From Nonlabens agnitus (lineage in GTDB: Bacteria; Bacteroidota; Bacteroidia; Flavobacteriales; Flavobacteriaceae): DNA of 64,000 nucleotides. Each line of letters begins with the position of its first letter. Position 1 is the stretch's first letter. The translations under genes and the position numbers were made by a program. Below the pieces are notes generated by a model. That model had not been told where the DNA came from, searched no databases, and saw only the letters and a program-made list of their open reading frames with translations. Positions 27,592 through 35,814 of this stretch are shown piece by piece. The stretch is taken from contig NZ_MQUC01000003.1 in the NCBI RefSeq assembly GCF_002994045.1, positions 596,501 through 660,500 of the forward strand. The letters run 5' to 3'.

Positions 27592-29055
27592 ATGAACATA
27601 GAAAATATAAAGACATTAGGCGAACTCAAAAACTCTGGATGGAAATCAAAATCCATCAAAGACGAGTTGAGAGATAATCTTAAAGAGAATATCAAAAGCG
27701 GTAAAGATTCTTTTACAGGAATTCATGGTTATGAGAATAGCGTGATACCAGAATTAGAACGCGCCATTTTGTCTAAACACAACATCAATCTTTTAGGCTT
27801 ACGTGGACAGGCAAAAACACGACTTGCAAGACTGATGACTGGTTTGTTGGATGAGTATATACCATTTGTTTCTGATAGTGAGATTCACGATGATCCACTG
27901 GCACCGTTGTCTAGAACTGCGCAACAGATCATTGAGGAACATGGAGATAACACTCCTATATCTTGGTTACATCGCGATGATCGTTTTTATGAAAAACTAG
28001 CCACGCCAGACGTTACGGTAGCAGACTTGATAGGAGATATTGATCCCATCAAAGCAGCTAACCTCAAATTGAGTTATGCCGATGATCGCGTGATTCACTA
28101 CGGTATGATTCCGCGAGCGAATCGCTGTATTTTTGTCATCAACGAGCTTCCAGATTTACAGGCCAGAATTCAAGTGGCGCTTTTCAACATTTTACAGGAA
28201 GGTGATATCCAAATTAGAGGTTTCAAACTAAGACTAGCACTGGATATGCAGTTTGTTTTTACTGCCAATCCAGAAGATTATACTAACCGCGGTAGCATTG
28301 TGACGCCATTAAAGGATAGAATAGGTTCACAAATCCTAACTCACTATCCAGAGAGCATCGAGATTGCCAAAACGATTACCCAACAGGAAGCCCGTAACGA
28401 TGATCGCATCAAGGAAACCGTTTATGTTCCGGAACTGGCTAAAGACCTACTCGAGCAAATCAGTTTTTCCGCACGTGAATCAGAATATGTAGATGAAAAG
28501 AGCGGCGTGAGTGCTCGTATGAGCATCACAGCTTATGAAAATCTATTAAGTACTGCAGAGCGTCGTTCCCTTATGAATGGTGATGATAGGACTGTGATAC
28601 GTCTATCTGATTTTGCTGGAGTGATTCCTTCCATCACTGGAAAGATTGAACTGGTTTATGAAGGTGAGCAAGAAGGTGCTGCTTTTGTCGCAAACGAATT
28701 AATCGGTGATGCTATCAAGACTTTGTTCCCATCTTATTTCCCAGAGCTCAAAAAACTCAAGAAGCCAGATGAAGAAACACCATACGATAAGCTGGTAGAA
28801 TGGTTCTTTAATAATGATGCTTTGGAACTATTGGATGAACTCAATGATTCTGATTATAGAGCACTGATTGATCAGGTAACGCCACTGGAAGATCTGGTGC
28901 AAAAACACCAGCCAGAAACCAGTAAAGAAGATCGTTATTTTTTAAAGGAGTTTATTCTTTGGGCGCTTGTGGAATTTGACAAGCTCAGTAAAAAACGATT
29001 TACGGAAGGCTATCAATTCAATGACCTTTATAGTGATTTTGTAAAAGGCATTTAA
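27592..29055 (+). CDS. MoxR/magnesium-chelatase-like AAA+ ATPase
   Basis: 487 residues. The N-terminal ATPase module has a Walker A-like LLGLRGQAKTRLARL, a long insert (residues about 90-160), a Walker B variant RCIFVINELPDLQ (Asn-Glu rather than Asp-Glu), sensor 1 FTANPEDYTNRG and the arginine-finger region TPLKDRIGSQI. A helical C-terminal half follows. The sequence is closest in style to ChlI/MoxR ATPases and pairs with the VWA gene upstream. An intrinsic terminator follows at 29076. Confidence 0.87.
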   Translation: MNIENIKTLGELKNSGWKSKSIKDELRDNLKENIKSGKDSFTGIHGYENSVIPELERAILSKHNINLLGLRGQAKTRLARLMTGLLDEYIPFVSDSEIHDDPLAPLSRTAQQIIEEHGDNTPISWLHRDDRFYEKLATPDVTVADLIGDIDPIKAANLKLSYADDRVIHYGMIPRANRCIFVINELPDLQARIQVALFNILQEGDIQIRGFKLRLALDMQFVFTANPEDYTNRGSIVTPLKDRIGSQILTHYPESIEIAKTITQQEARNDDRIKETVYVPELAKDLLEQISFSARESEYVDEKSGVSARMSITAYENLLSTAERRSLMNGDDRTVIRLSDFAGVIPSITGKIELVYEGEQEGAAFVANELIGDAIKTLFPSYFPELKKLKKPDEETPYDKLVEWFFNNDALELLDELNDSDYRALIDQVTPLEDLVQKHQPETSKEDRYFLKEFILWALVEFDKLSKKRFTEGYQFNDLYSDFVKGI

Positions 29056-29075
29056 AAAACACTTCAATTCTTCAT

Positions 29076-29120
29076 AGGTTGATGTTCATGGGTAATACCT
29101 TTGAATATCAACCTTTTTTT
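29076..29120 (+). terminator. intrinsic terminator after the AAA ATPase gene
   Basis: aggttgatgttc pairs with gaatatcaacct (12 bp, one G-U) and is followed by a seven-base T run ending at 29120. The next gene's ATG is at 29121. Confidence 0.8.
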
Positions 29121-30002
29121 ATGCGATCCCTTTACTTTATTCTTTTCATTACCATTGCTTTTATATCTTGTAAGTCAGAACCTGAAGTCGAGCCAGACCT
29201 ACAATTAAACAAAGAACAACAACAAAAACTACACATGACAGCAGTGAGCCTTATGGATGCCATTGGCACCAACAGACCTCATGTGGTTATGGATCAATTT
29301 GACCATAAGTCGTTCTCAAAACGTTTGGGTAAAAATTTCTACCAATTCAGCGCACAGGAACAATCCTTAATTATGGGTACGCTAGTGAATACGCTGGGTC
29401 AAAGTATCGCCGCGTTGACCACAGCCATTGCAAATCAACAGTATGTGGTCAGATTGCTGGATACCAGGCAAGATGGTAATGTATCTGTAGTCACCTTGGA
29501 TGTGGTTACTCAGGATCAGCAAGATCTAGTGAACTTCTTAGTGCTGTATCTCAAAGAGAATAAGGGTGGAGAATTTGTTTTAGTGAATTTTTACAACGTT
29601 TACGATGGTAAAAGCTTCGGCCAACTGGCTAAAGCCTTTTTGAAATATGATTTTGGAAGTGAGCGAATCATGAGACATCTCAAAAACTCCATGGAAACAG
29701 CAGAAAGCGCTATGTACTATGAAAAGGTTGGTGAATATGAAAAGGCTTATGACCAGATGAATTCCATGAGCAAGGTATTTAGGGATTTTGGACAATTTCC
29801 AGTTTATAGAACAAAGCTGGCCTCAAGAGTTAATGATTCTATTTATCTGGAAGAGCTAGAGCATCTCAAGGAACTAACACCTAACGAGCAGAGTAGAAAG
29901 CTTTACGACTGTCTTGACTTAAGCCTTACTGGAACTAAGGTTACTGCCACACAATGTTGGGAAGAGTTTCAGGCCATCCTGCTGGAGAGAATAGAAGACT
30001 AA
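29121..30002 (+). CDS. hypothetical lipoprotein
   Basis: 293 residues from ATG 29121 (MRSLYFILFITIAFISC), a clean lipoprotein signal with lipobox FISC. The ORF extends upstream to 29079, but that part is the terminator hairpin of the previous gene. The mature protein is mostly helical: LNKEQQQKLHMTAVSLMDAIG, then FSAQEQSLIMGTLVNTLGQSIAALTTAIA, then two helix pairs resembling TPR units (MYYEKVGEYEKAYDQMNSMSKVFRDF). I do not recognise the family. It ends in a 4-bp convergent overlap with the thioredoxin gene. Confidence 0.75.
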   Translation: MRSLYFILFITIAFISCKSEPEVEPDLQLNKEQQQKLHMTAVSLMDAIGTNRPHVVMDQFDHKSFSKRLGKNFYQFSAQEQSLIMGTLVNTLGQSIAALTTAIANQQYVVRLLDTRQDGNVSVVTLDVVTQDQQDLVNFLVLYLKENKGGEFVLVNFYNVYDGKSFGQLAKAFLKYDFGSERIMRHLKNSMETAESAMYYEKVGEYEKAYDQMNSMSKVFRDFGQFPVYRTKLASRVNDSIYLEELEHLKELTPNEQSRKLYDCLDLSLTGTKVTATQCWEEFQAILLERIED

Positions 30003-30748
30003 CCTTTAATTTCCTTTACTAGGTTATCGAGAGTACCTGTGTATTCACCGTTGGCAACCATCATTTTTCTAGCTTTCTGTGCAGTGGCGAGTGCTTCTTT
30101 TTTGGCTCCCAATTTCTTTAGATAGCTTGTTTTTAAAAACAAGGTACTACTAGATGGTTTGATTTCAAAGGATCTATTTACCAGTACCAATCCTGCTTGA
30201 AGATCCTTAATATCTGTCAGATTGTTGTGGATGGACCACGCCATTTTATTCAAGTTGGCATCGCTATGCCATAAGGTTTGTAGATTGGTCTTGGTCAGTT
30301 TGGGATGAGCACCAGCGATCACCTTCAAGTCGCTAGGTACCGGTTGATAGGCTAGGAGCTCCTTGGTAGGTTTCATGATGGCGTGCTTTGCAAAAAGCGT
30401 TTTCAGGTCTGCATCTGCCATCGCGCCGGTGTGCTGTCCCAGCACCGTACCGTTTTTTAAAAATACGAAAGTAGGCACGCCAGCGATGTTGAGAATATCA
30501 TCGGTAATATTCTGGTCAATGTCCATTTTATAAATAGTAGCCACAGCTTTGGGATCGCTGGCCATTTTTTCAATGCCAGGTTTCATCATGCGGCAAGGAC
30601 CGCACCAGCTTGCCGTAAAATAAAGTACTTTCATCTCATCGTCGGCTTTCATTACGGTCGTTGACATATCAGCATCTGCAATAAAATCTTGCGCTGTAGC
30701 CGCATTCAGCATAAAAAGTGAACAAAAAGTGATAAGAAAGTATTTCAT
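29999..30748 (-). CDS. exported thioredoxin-family protein
   Basis: 249 residues from ATG 30748 (MKYFLITFCSLFMLNAATAQ, Sec signal). The upstream TTG at 30766 would put six residues before the signal peptide. The thioredoxin domain has the redox-active FTASWCGPCRMMKPG and the cis-proline loop IAGVPTFVFLKNGTVLGQHTG. A helical C-terminal extension of about 110 residues follows (LKTSYLKKLGAKKEALATAQKARKMMVANGEY). It probably acts in the periplasm as a disulfide reductant or isomerase. A palindrome sits at 30808 upstream. Confidence 0.88.
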   Translation of the reverse strand: MKYFLITFCSLFMLNAATAQDFIADADMSTTVMKADDEMKVLYFTASWCGPCRMMKPGIEKMASDPKAVATIYKMDIDQNITDDILNIAGVPTFVFLKNGTVLGQHTGAMADADLKTLFAKHAIMKPTKELLAYQPVPSDLKVIAGAHPKLTKTNLQTLWHSDANLNKMAWSIHNNLTDIKDLQAGLVLVNRSFEIKPSSSTLFLKTSYLKKLGAKKEALATAQKARKMMVANGEYTGTLDNLVKEIKG

Positions 30749-30807
30749 AAGTACTGCGTTTGGCAACTTGCTATCTAATTTTATACCAAAGTGATTGTTG
30801 TTGAGTT

Positions 30808-30823
30808 CGCTTTCGCGAAAGCG
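30808..30823. repeat. 16-bp palindrome, exact, intergenic
   Basis: An exact copy in the divergent gap between the thioredoxin gene and mazG, 13 bp upstream of a weak TCACTTTG on the minus strand. Confidence 0.97.
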
Positions 30824-30884
30824 ATATCATTCAACCACCCACAATCAAAAATAAGAACTTACCACATTATCATAAACCTATTGC

Positions 30885-31661
30885 ATGAATAACCGAAAAG
30901 AACAACTGGAAGCGCTTGACCGATTGCTTACTATCATGGATGAGTTGCGGGAAGGATGTCCATGGGACCGTAAGCAGACCTTGCAATCCCTTCGACATCT
31001 TACCATTGAAGAAACCTATGAGCTGGGCGATGCGATACTGGATAATGATATAGAAGAGATCCCTAAGGAGTTGGGTGATTTGTTGCTACACATTGTTTTT
31101 TACTCCAAAATAGGCTCTGAAACTAACGATTTTGATATTGCCACCGTGGCTCATGGGATATGCGATAAGCTGGTATCAAGGCATCCACATATCTATGGCG
31201 ATGTTGAGGTAGCCAATGAAGAAGAGGTCAAGCAAAACTGGGAAGCGCTCAAGCTTAAAGAAGGTAAAAAAAGTGTGTTGGAAGGTGTGCCTAAAAGTTT
31301 GCCGGCATTGGTAAAAAGTTCGCGAATTCAAGACAAGGTTGCTGGTGTAGGCTTTGACTGGGAACGACCAGAGCAGGTCAAGGAAAAGCTGGAAGAGGAA
31401 CTGCAAGAACTTCAAGAAGAGGTAGACAACGGCAACAAGGATGCTATTGAAGCAGAATTTGGCGATGTGCTATTCTCCTTAGTCAATTATGGCAAGCATC
31501 TAGGAGTCAATCCAGAGGACGCGCTGGAGCGCACCAATAAAAAATTTATCAAACGCTTTCAATATCTGGAGTCTAAAGCAGGTGAACTGGGAAAAAACTT
31601 GAGCGACATGACTCTTGCCGAAATGGATATTTTCTGGAATGAGGCTAAAAAGCTAGGATAA
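30885..31661 (+). CDS. mazG: nucleoside triphosphate pyrophosphohydrolase MazG
   Basis: 258 residues, the two-domain length. MazG hydrolyses NTPs to NMP and PPi, a housekeeping and stringent-response modulating activity. Both repeats show the EExxE + ExxD metal site: REGCPWDRKQTLQSLRHLTIEETYELGDAI ... IPKELGDLLLHIVFYS, and LEEELQELQEEVDNGNKDAIEAEFGDVLFSLVNYGKHLGVNPEDAL. It is followed by a bidirectional terminator at 31661. Confidence 0.95.
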   Translation: MNNRKEQLEALDRLLTIMDELREGCPWDRKQTLQSLRHLTIEETYELGDAILDNDIEEIPKELGDLLLHIVFYSKIGSETNDFDIATVAHGICDKLVSRHPHIYGDVEVANEEEVKQNWEALKLKEGKKSVLEGVPKSLPALVKSSRIQDKVAGVGFDWERPEQVKEKLEEELQELQEEVDNGNKDAIEAEFGDVLFSLVNYGKHLGVNPEDALERTNKKFIKRFQYLESKAGELGKNLSDMTLAEMDIFWNEAKKLG

Positions 31662-31700
31662 AAAAATGGCGCCCAACGGGCGCCATTCTTCTCTTTTTCT
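31661..31700. terminator. bidirectional terminator between mazG and the yqaE-like gene
   Basis: A 10-bp perfect stem (aatggcgccc / gggcgccatt) with loop aac. A T-rich run follows on the plus strand and a run of T also follows on the minus strand, so it can serve both convergent genes. Confidence 0.88.
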
Positions 31701-31712
31701 TAGCAATTTAAA

Positions 31713-31737
31713 TATTTATCGTGAGGTCACGATAAAT
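31713..31737. repeat. 11-bp inverted repeat over the yqaE-like stop codon
   Basis: atttatcgtga / tcacgataaat pair perfectly around 2 bp (31714-31724 and 31727-31737), covering the last five codons and stop of the small gene. It may protect the 3' end of the message. Confidence 0.5.
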
Positions 31738-31871
31738 GCGTGGATCACTCCTGGTATAAAGAATATAAGGGTCAAGATTAAATTGATAATAAAATCCTTA
31801 CCGAATCCTTTAGCTAGGCCTACACCTAGGGGCGGAATAAAAATATTCAAGATGATGGTTAGTAAACTCAT
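31716..31871 (-). CDS. YqaE/Pmp3-family small membrane protein
   Basis: 51 residues: two hydrophobic helices (LLTIILNIFIPPLGVGLAKGFG and FIINLILTLIFFIPGVIHAFIV) separated by a short turn. The PPLGVGL and the N-x-x-L-T-x-x-x-x-x-P-G-x-x-H-A pattern are the hallmarks of the YqaE/Pmp3 (UPF0057) proteolipids, usually induced by salt or membrane stress. It starts at ATG 31871 and ends at TAA 31716, convergent with mazG. Confidence 0.9.
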   Translation of the reverse strand: MSLLTIILNIFIPPLGVGLAKGFGKDFIINLILTLIFFIPGVIHAFIVTSR

Positions 31872-31963
31872 AGTTTTAGTTTTTGGTTGTAATTTAAAAC
31901 TAGAACTATAGTCTCGTTGAGGTCGTTAACTTCGCCCCAATTAAGTAGGAATTAACTTATTAA

Positions 31964-33304
31964 TTAGGGTTTAATACCTGTAAATGAAGAAGGTGTGATG
32001 ACTCTTAATTCTTCTTTAATGGATTCACTTACATCCAGACCCTCAATAAATTGAGCCATGCTGGTGGCTGTAATCTTTTCATTAGTCCTTGTCAATTGCT
32101 TCAATGCCTCATAAGGATTAGGATAGGCCTCGCGTCTCAAAATTGTCTGAACAGCTTCTGCGACAACGGCCCAGTTGTTATCAAGATCTTGGGCTATCTT
32201 ATCAGAATTCAAAAGCAATTTATCCAATCCTTTAGCCGTCGCCTTGAAAGCAATGATCGTATGCGCAATGGGCACACCTACATTACGCAACACCGTAGAA
32301 TCTGTAAGATCACGTTGTAACCTAGATACAGGAAGCTTTGCCGATAGGTGTTCAAAAATGGCATTTGCAAGACCTAAATTACCTTCACTGTTTTCAAAAT
32401 CGATAGGATTGACCTTATGAGGCATGGCACTGGATCCTATTTCACCAGCTTTAATTTTTTGCTTGAAATAGTCCATGGATATATAGGTCCAGATATCCCT
32501 ATCCAAATCTATCAATATGGTGTTGATACGTTTCATGGCGTCAAAAAGCGAAGCCATAAAGTCGTAGTGCTCAATCTGCGTGGTGGGAAAACTATGTTTA
32601 AGTCCTAATCTGTTTTCTACAAAATCAGATCCAAAGGCTTTCCAGTCCACTTGAGGAAAAGCTACATGATGCGCGTTGTAATTTCCTGTAGCGCCACCAA
32701 ATTTTGCTGCATTGGGAATATTCTTAAGCGTGGATAATTGCTCTTTTAATCTGACGACAAATACGTCAAACTCTTTTCCTAATCGTGTAGGTGATGCAGG
32801 TTGTCCATGAGTACGCGCCAGCAATGGTATGTCCTTCCATTCATTTACAAGGACTTCCATTTGAGAAATAAGAGCTTCCAGTTCTGGAAGGTAAACTTCT
32901 TGAACTGCTTCTTTAATAGATAGAGGTATAGCGGTATTGTTGATGTCCTGAGAGGTAAGTCCAAAGTGGATAAACTCCTTGTGAGCCACCAGATCCATGA
33001 GGTCAAATTTCTTTTTTAAGAAGTATTCAACCGCCTTGACATCGTGGTTGGTCGTCTTTTCTATGAACTTGATTTCCTGCGCATCCTCTTCCGTGAAGTT
33101 GCGATAAAGATCGCGTAGTAGTGACTTAGTTTCTTCCTTGAACGGTTGCAGTTGGGCGATTCCGCTTTCGCTTAAAGCGATAAAATATTCAACCTCAATA
33201 AGCACTCTATACTTGATAAGTGCCGCTTCTGAAAAGTAGTCTGACAGCGCTGCGACTTTAGTATGATAACGACCATCAATGGGTGAAATAGCTTGTAAGG
33301 ACAT
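31964..33304 (-). CDS. purB: adenylosuccinate lyase
   Basis: 446 residues. PurB catalyses two eliminations of fumarate in purine synthesis (SAICAR to AICAR, adenylosuccinate to AMP). Visible motifs are the substrate-binding LTSQDINNTA, the catalytic histidine of LLARTHGQPASPT, the signature loop GSSAMPHKVNPIDFENSEGN and the start SPIDGRYH. A -7 box lies at 33324. LSESGIAQ is encoded by a sequence that resembles the palindrome with a 1-bp insertion (33163), probably by chance. Confidence 0.97.
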   Translation of the reverse strand: MSLQAISPIDGRYHTKVAALSDYFSEAALIKYRVLIEVEYFIALSESGIAQLQPFKEETKSLLRDLYRNFTEEDAQEIKFIEKTTNHDVKAVEYFLKKKFDLMDLVAHKEFIHFGLTSQDINNTAIPLSIKEAVQEVYLPELEALISQMEVLVNEWKDIPLLARTHGQPASPTRLGKEFDVFVVRLKEQLSTLKNIPNAAKFGGATGNYNAHHVAFPQVDWKAFGSDFVENRLGLKHSFPTTQIEHYDFMASLFDAMKRINTILIDLDRDIWTYISMDYFKQKIKAGEIGSSAMPHKVNPIDFENSEGNLGLANAIFEHLSAKLPVSRLQRDLTDSTVLRNVGVPIAHTIIAFKATAKGLDKLLLNSDKIAQDLDNNWAVVAEAVQTILRREAYPNPYEALKQLTRTNEKITATSMAQFIEGLDVSESIKEELRVITPSSFTGIKP

Positions 33305-33323
33305 AGTAGATCTTTAAAGCTTG

Positions 33324-33331
33324 CAAAAATA
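33324..33331 (-). promoter_or_regulatory. -7 box (TAttTTTG) for purB
   Basis: An exact TAnnTTTG on the minus strand, 19 bp upstream of the purB ATG. Confidence 0.5.
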
Positions 33332-33368
33332 AGATTTTAAGAGCGATCCAGCACTGTAGATGTGCCGC

Positions 33369-33953
33369 TTAAGCCTGTTTTTGCCAGCTTAATTTAGTAA
33401 GGATCTCACGACCGCAACTGCGATAGCCTTTATTTTCTGGATCCATGATGAGCCGCTCAATAAAAACGGGTAGTTGATGTGGGATTAAATCAAACTCATT
33501 GCGCATGAGATACAGGCTTCTCGTGGCATACATCAAGTTTGCAGACCTACCGCTATCATTGATCAACGCGTCAAAAGATGCTCTAACTAATTGTTCTTTC
33601 ATTTCCTGAGTGATCAATTGTTTTACCTCGTGATCACGTGGCCCATAATAGGACTTAAGAACTTCAAAACCTATTTTAAGCAAACATCTCATACCACTCA
33701 CATTGACTTGAGTGGTGTAAAGACTAAATATCTTCTCCATGTGTGGATAACAGGTTTCAGGAAAAAGATAGTAAGCCTGTTCCAGACACCAGCACGCCTT
33801 GTGGGAAACGGGCGATGAAGGATGACAATAGGCAATAAGATCCTCAATGGAACCTTCCTGAACGAACTTAGTCGCAAGGCGCACACGTGATTCCTTGTAC
33901 GGGTATAAATCTGCTAATTGTTCTTTGAGAATAGGTACTTTCAATGTATTCAT
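33369..33953 (-). CDS. conserved hypothetical helical protein next to purB
   Basis: 194 residues, no signal or membrane segment, mainly helical with cysteine/tyrosine-rich stretches (VSHKACWCLEQAYYLFPETCYPHMEKIFSLYT). Repeated helix pairs suggest a HEAT-like solenoid. I do not recognise a named family; flavobacterial homologues are sometimes mislabelled adenylosuccinate lyase because of their position beside purB. Its start overlaps the sirtuin stop by 4 bp (ATGA), so they are co-translated. Confidence 0.7.
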   Translation of the reverse strand: MNTLKVPILKEQLADLYPYKESRVRLATKFVQEGSIEDLIAYCHPSSPVSHKACWCLEQAYYLFPETCYPHMEKIFSLYTTQVNVSGMRCLLKIGFEVLKSYYGPRDHEVKQLITQEMKEQLVRASFDALINDSGRSANLMYATRSLYLMRNEFDLIPHQLPVFIERLIMDPENKGYRSCGREILTKLSWQKQA

Positions 33954-34642
33954 GTGTTAGTTAGAGATAGGTGAATCATGTCACAAGCCTTGCGTACACC
34001 AGTGCTTGCATTTTCTTCTATCACGGTTAAGTTACCATTACTTTTAAGATTAGGTCGTGGATCTATCAAATAGATAGGTGTTTCTTGTGGTGCATAGTGC
34101 ATTAAACCTGCCGCAGGATATACCTGTAGGGACGTGCCTACAATGATTACCGCATCGGCCTGCGCCGTGAGTTCGATCGCGGTTTCCATAGCGGGAACTT
34201 CCTCGCCAAACCACACGATATGTGGCCTCATTTGGGAACCTTCTGGACAGGAATCTGCCACGGTGATATCGTCCGTCCAGTCCACAATGTAGTTGGGATT
34301 TGAGGTGCTGCGCGCCTTGAGCAGCTCGCCATGCAAATGCAGTACATTGGTGGATCCAGCACGTTCATGAAGGTCATCCACATTTTGCGTGATTACGTGT
34401 ACTTCATAATTGCGCTCGAGTGCCGCAATGCAATAGTGAGCCTCATTAGGCTCGACCGTATGAAGTTGGGCTCTACGCTGGTTGTAGAAATCCAGGACTA
34501 AGGTAGGATTGTTCTCAAAACCTTGTGGCGATGCGACTTCCATCACGTCGTGTCCTTCCCACAGTCCATCAGCATCCCTAAAGGTGGCGATACCACTTTC
34601 TGCACTGACACCTGCGCCAGATAAGATGATGATTTTCTTCAT
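33950..34642 (-). CDS. cobB: sirtuin-family NAD-dependent deacylase lacking zinc cysteines
   Basis: 230 residues. The NAD-binding motifs GAGVSAESGIATFRDADGLW, TQNVDDLHERAG and VGTSLQVYPAA are intact, and His104 in HLHGE is the catalytic base. Tyr53 and Arg56 in FYNQRR match the acyl-pocket pair that confers desuccinylase activity in E. coli CobB and SIRT5. The segment normally carrying four zinc-binding cysteines (about 108-140) keeps only one, so structural zinc is probably absent. It lies 2 bp from the methyltransferase gene. Confidence 0.9.
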   Translation of the reverse strand: MKKIIILSGAGVSAESGIATFRDADGLWEGHDVMEVASPQGFENNPTLVLDFYNQRRAQLHTVEPNEAHYCIAALERNYEVHVITQNVDDLHERAGSTNVLHLHGELLKARSTSNPNYIVDWTDDITVADSCPEGSQMRPHIVWFGEEVPAMETAIELTAQADAVIIVGTSLQVYPAAGLMHYAPQETPIYLIDPRPNLKSNGNLTVIEENASTGVRKACDMIHLSLTNT

Positions 34643-34644
34643 GA

Positions 34645-35808
34645 CTAGATCTTAATAGCTTCTATGACCACAGGACCGCGACCAGCGATACTGGTAAAAA
34701 AAAGGTAGTTGGTCTCGTGTTCTGTAAAATTAAATATAGTGCGTATTTTTTTTACGCTTTCGCGAAAGTTTCTCGTCACAACAGCATGCGCACCTTTACC
34801 AAATTGACGTTTGATCGCCTTAGGCTTGTAGTCCTGCACGCTCAAAACTTCAAAAGATCGCCCTGGAAATTTTATTATTTCGTCATGCGTAAACAAATGC
34901 GCATCCTGATCAATTTTTGAAACCTGAAATTGAGCGCTCAATTCACCAAAAGCTTGCGACTTCATTATCGCAGCATTGGGTTCATACAGATACTTTTGTA
35001 ATTCTGCCATTTGAATAGGTGCATCTTGATCTAGCGTGTATTTAAAATCAGGTTGGTCAGTCGCTAGGTTGACTGCCGTCACTTGAGTCTGCGTGCTGTT
35101 TCTATTCAAGATCCAGAGCAATTCCTTCACCTCGTTTTTTACCGCTACAATGTGGATCTGAGATACATGTGCAAGTTGTCTCATCCCAGCAGTGATATCC
35201 AGCATGGGCGAGGTTTTCATCATGATAGTGGCTCCTTTTTCAAACAACAAATCTTGATACTTTGTAACATCTGGTTCATAGTCTGCCAATAAAACCGCCT
35301 TGTTGGTAGCAGCCGTTTTTCTGCTGGGATCCAGGTAGATGAGGTCAAATGTTTCCTCTGTAGATGTGAGGAAAGAAATCCCATTTCCTTGGTGGCTTTC
35401 AATTCCTGAATTTAGAGCTTTAAAATTATGGTTGGCTATTTGTTGAAGTGTTGGATCGAGTTCTATGTGGATGGTTGTGGAGTACGCTTTCGCGAAAGCG
35501 ATATCATCTATTCCCATGCCGCCAGTGAGATCAATCATGCTATCACCCTTGATAATGCTGCCTTTATAGACCGCTGTTTCCCAACTACTGGTTTGCTCAA
35601 GATTTACCTTAGGCGGATAAATCACCTGGTCATTTTCAAAAAGAACCGGGAATTTATAATGGGCTTTTTGAAGGCCGATGAGCTGTTGCGCCAACTCTTT
35701 ATTATCGATCTGAAAAGGATGTGAGCGCAACAAAAAGACCGCTGCATTCTCATGCAAATGCTGCAGCAGATAGGCTCTCACCTGCGGTTGCAACAATTGA
35801 TGATTCAT
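34645..35808 (-). CDS. class I SAM-dependent methyltransferase with THUMP-like C-terminus
   Basis: 387 residues. The Rossmann methyltransferase core has motif I MIDLTGGMGIDDIAF, the acidic HIELDP and the catalytic-type DLIYLDPSRK. The C-terminal part (GRSFEVLSVQDYKPKAIKRQFGKGAHAVVTRNF) matches the THUMP-like domain found with these enzymes, suggesting an RNA substrate. Two palindrome copies fall in this gene: AFAKA after motif I (35485) and FRES in the C-terminal domain (34755, degenerate end). It is in an operon with cobB and the AI-2E gene. Confidence 0.82.
   Translation of the reverse strand: MNHQLLQPQVRAYLLQHLHENAAVFLLRSHPFQIDNKELAQQLIGLQKAHYKFPVLFENDQVIYPPKVNLEQTSSWETAVYKGSIIKGDSMIDLTGGMGIDDIAFAKAYSTTIHIELDPTLQQIANHNFKALNSGIESHQGNGISFLTSTEETFDLIYLDPSRKTAATNKAVLLADYEPDVTKYQDLLFEKGATIMMKTSPMLDITAGMRQLAHVSQIHIVAVKNEVKELLWILNRNSTQTQVTAVNLATDQPDFKYTLDQDAPIQMAELQKYLYEPNAAIMKSQAFGELSAQFQVSKIDQDAHLFTHDEIIKFPGRSFEVLSVQDYKPKAIKRQFGKGAHAVVTRNFRESVKKIRTIFNFTEHETNYLFFTSIAGRGPVVIEAIKI
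34755..34770. repeat. 16-bp palindrome, two mismatches at one end
   Basis: CGCTTTCGCGAAAGTT inside the THUMP-like methyltransferase gene, read as FRES. Confidence 0.85.
35485..35500. repeat. 16-bp palindrome, exact
   Basis: An exact copy inside the THUMP-like methyltransferase gene, read as AFAKA. Confidence 0.97.
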
Positions 35809-35814
35809 TAGATT

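Noticed and set aside
29079..29120. Longer start for the 29121 lipoprotein
   Set aside because: These codons are the terminator hairpin and T-tract of the upstream gene and would precede a normal lipoprotein signal.
33163..33179. Palindrome-like CGCTTTCGCTTAAAGCG in purB
   Set aside because: It carries an extra base at the centre and sits in a segment that fits PurB sequence; treated as chance or a very decayed copy.
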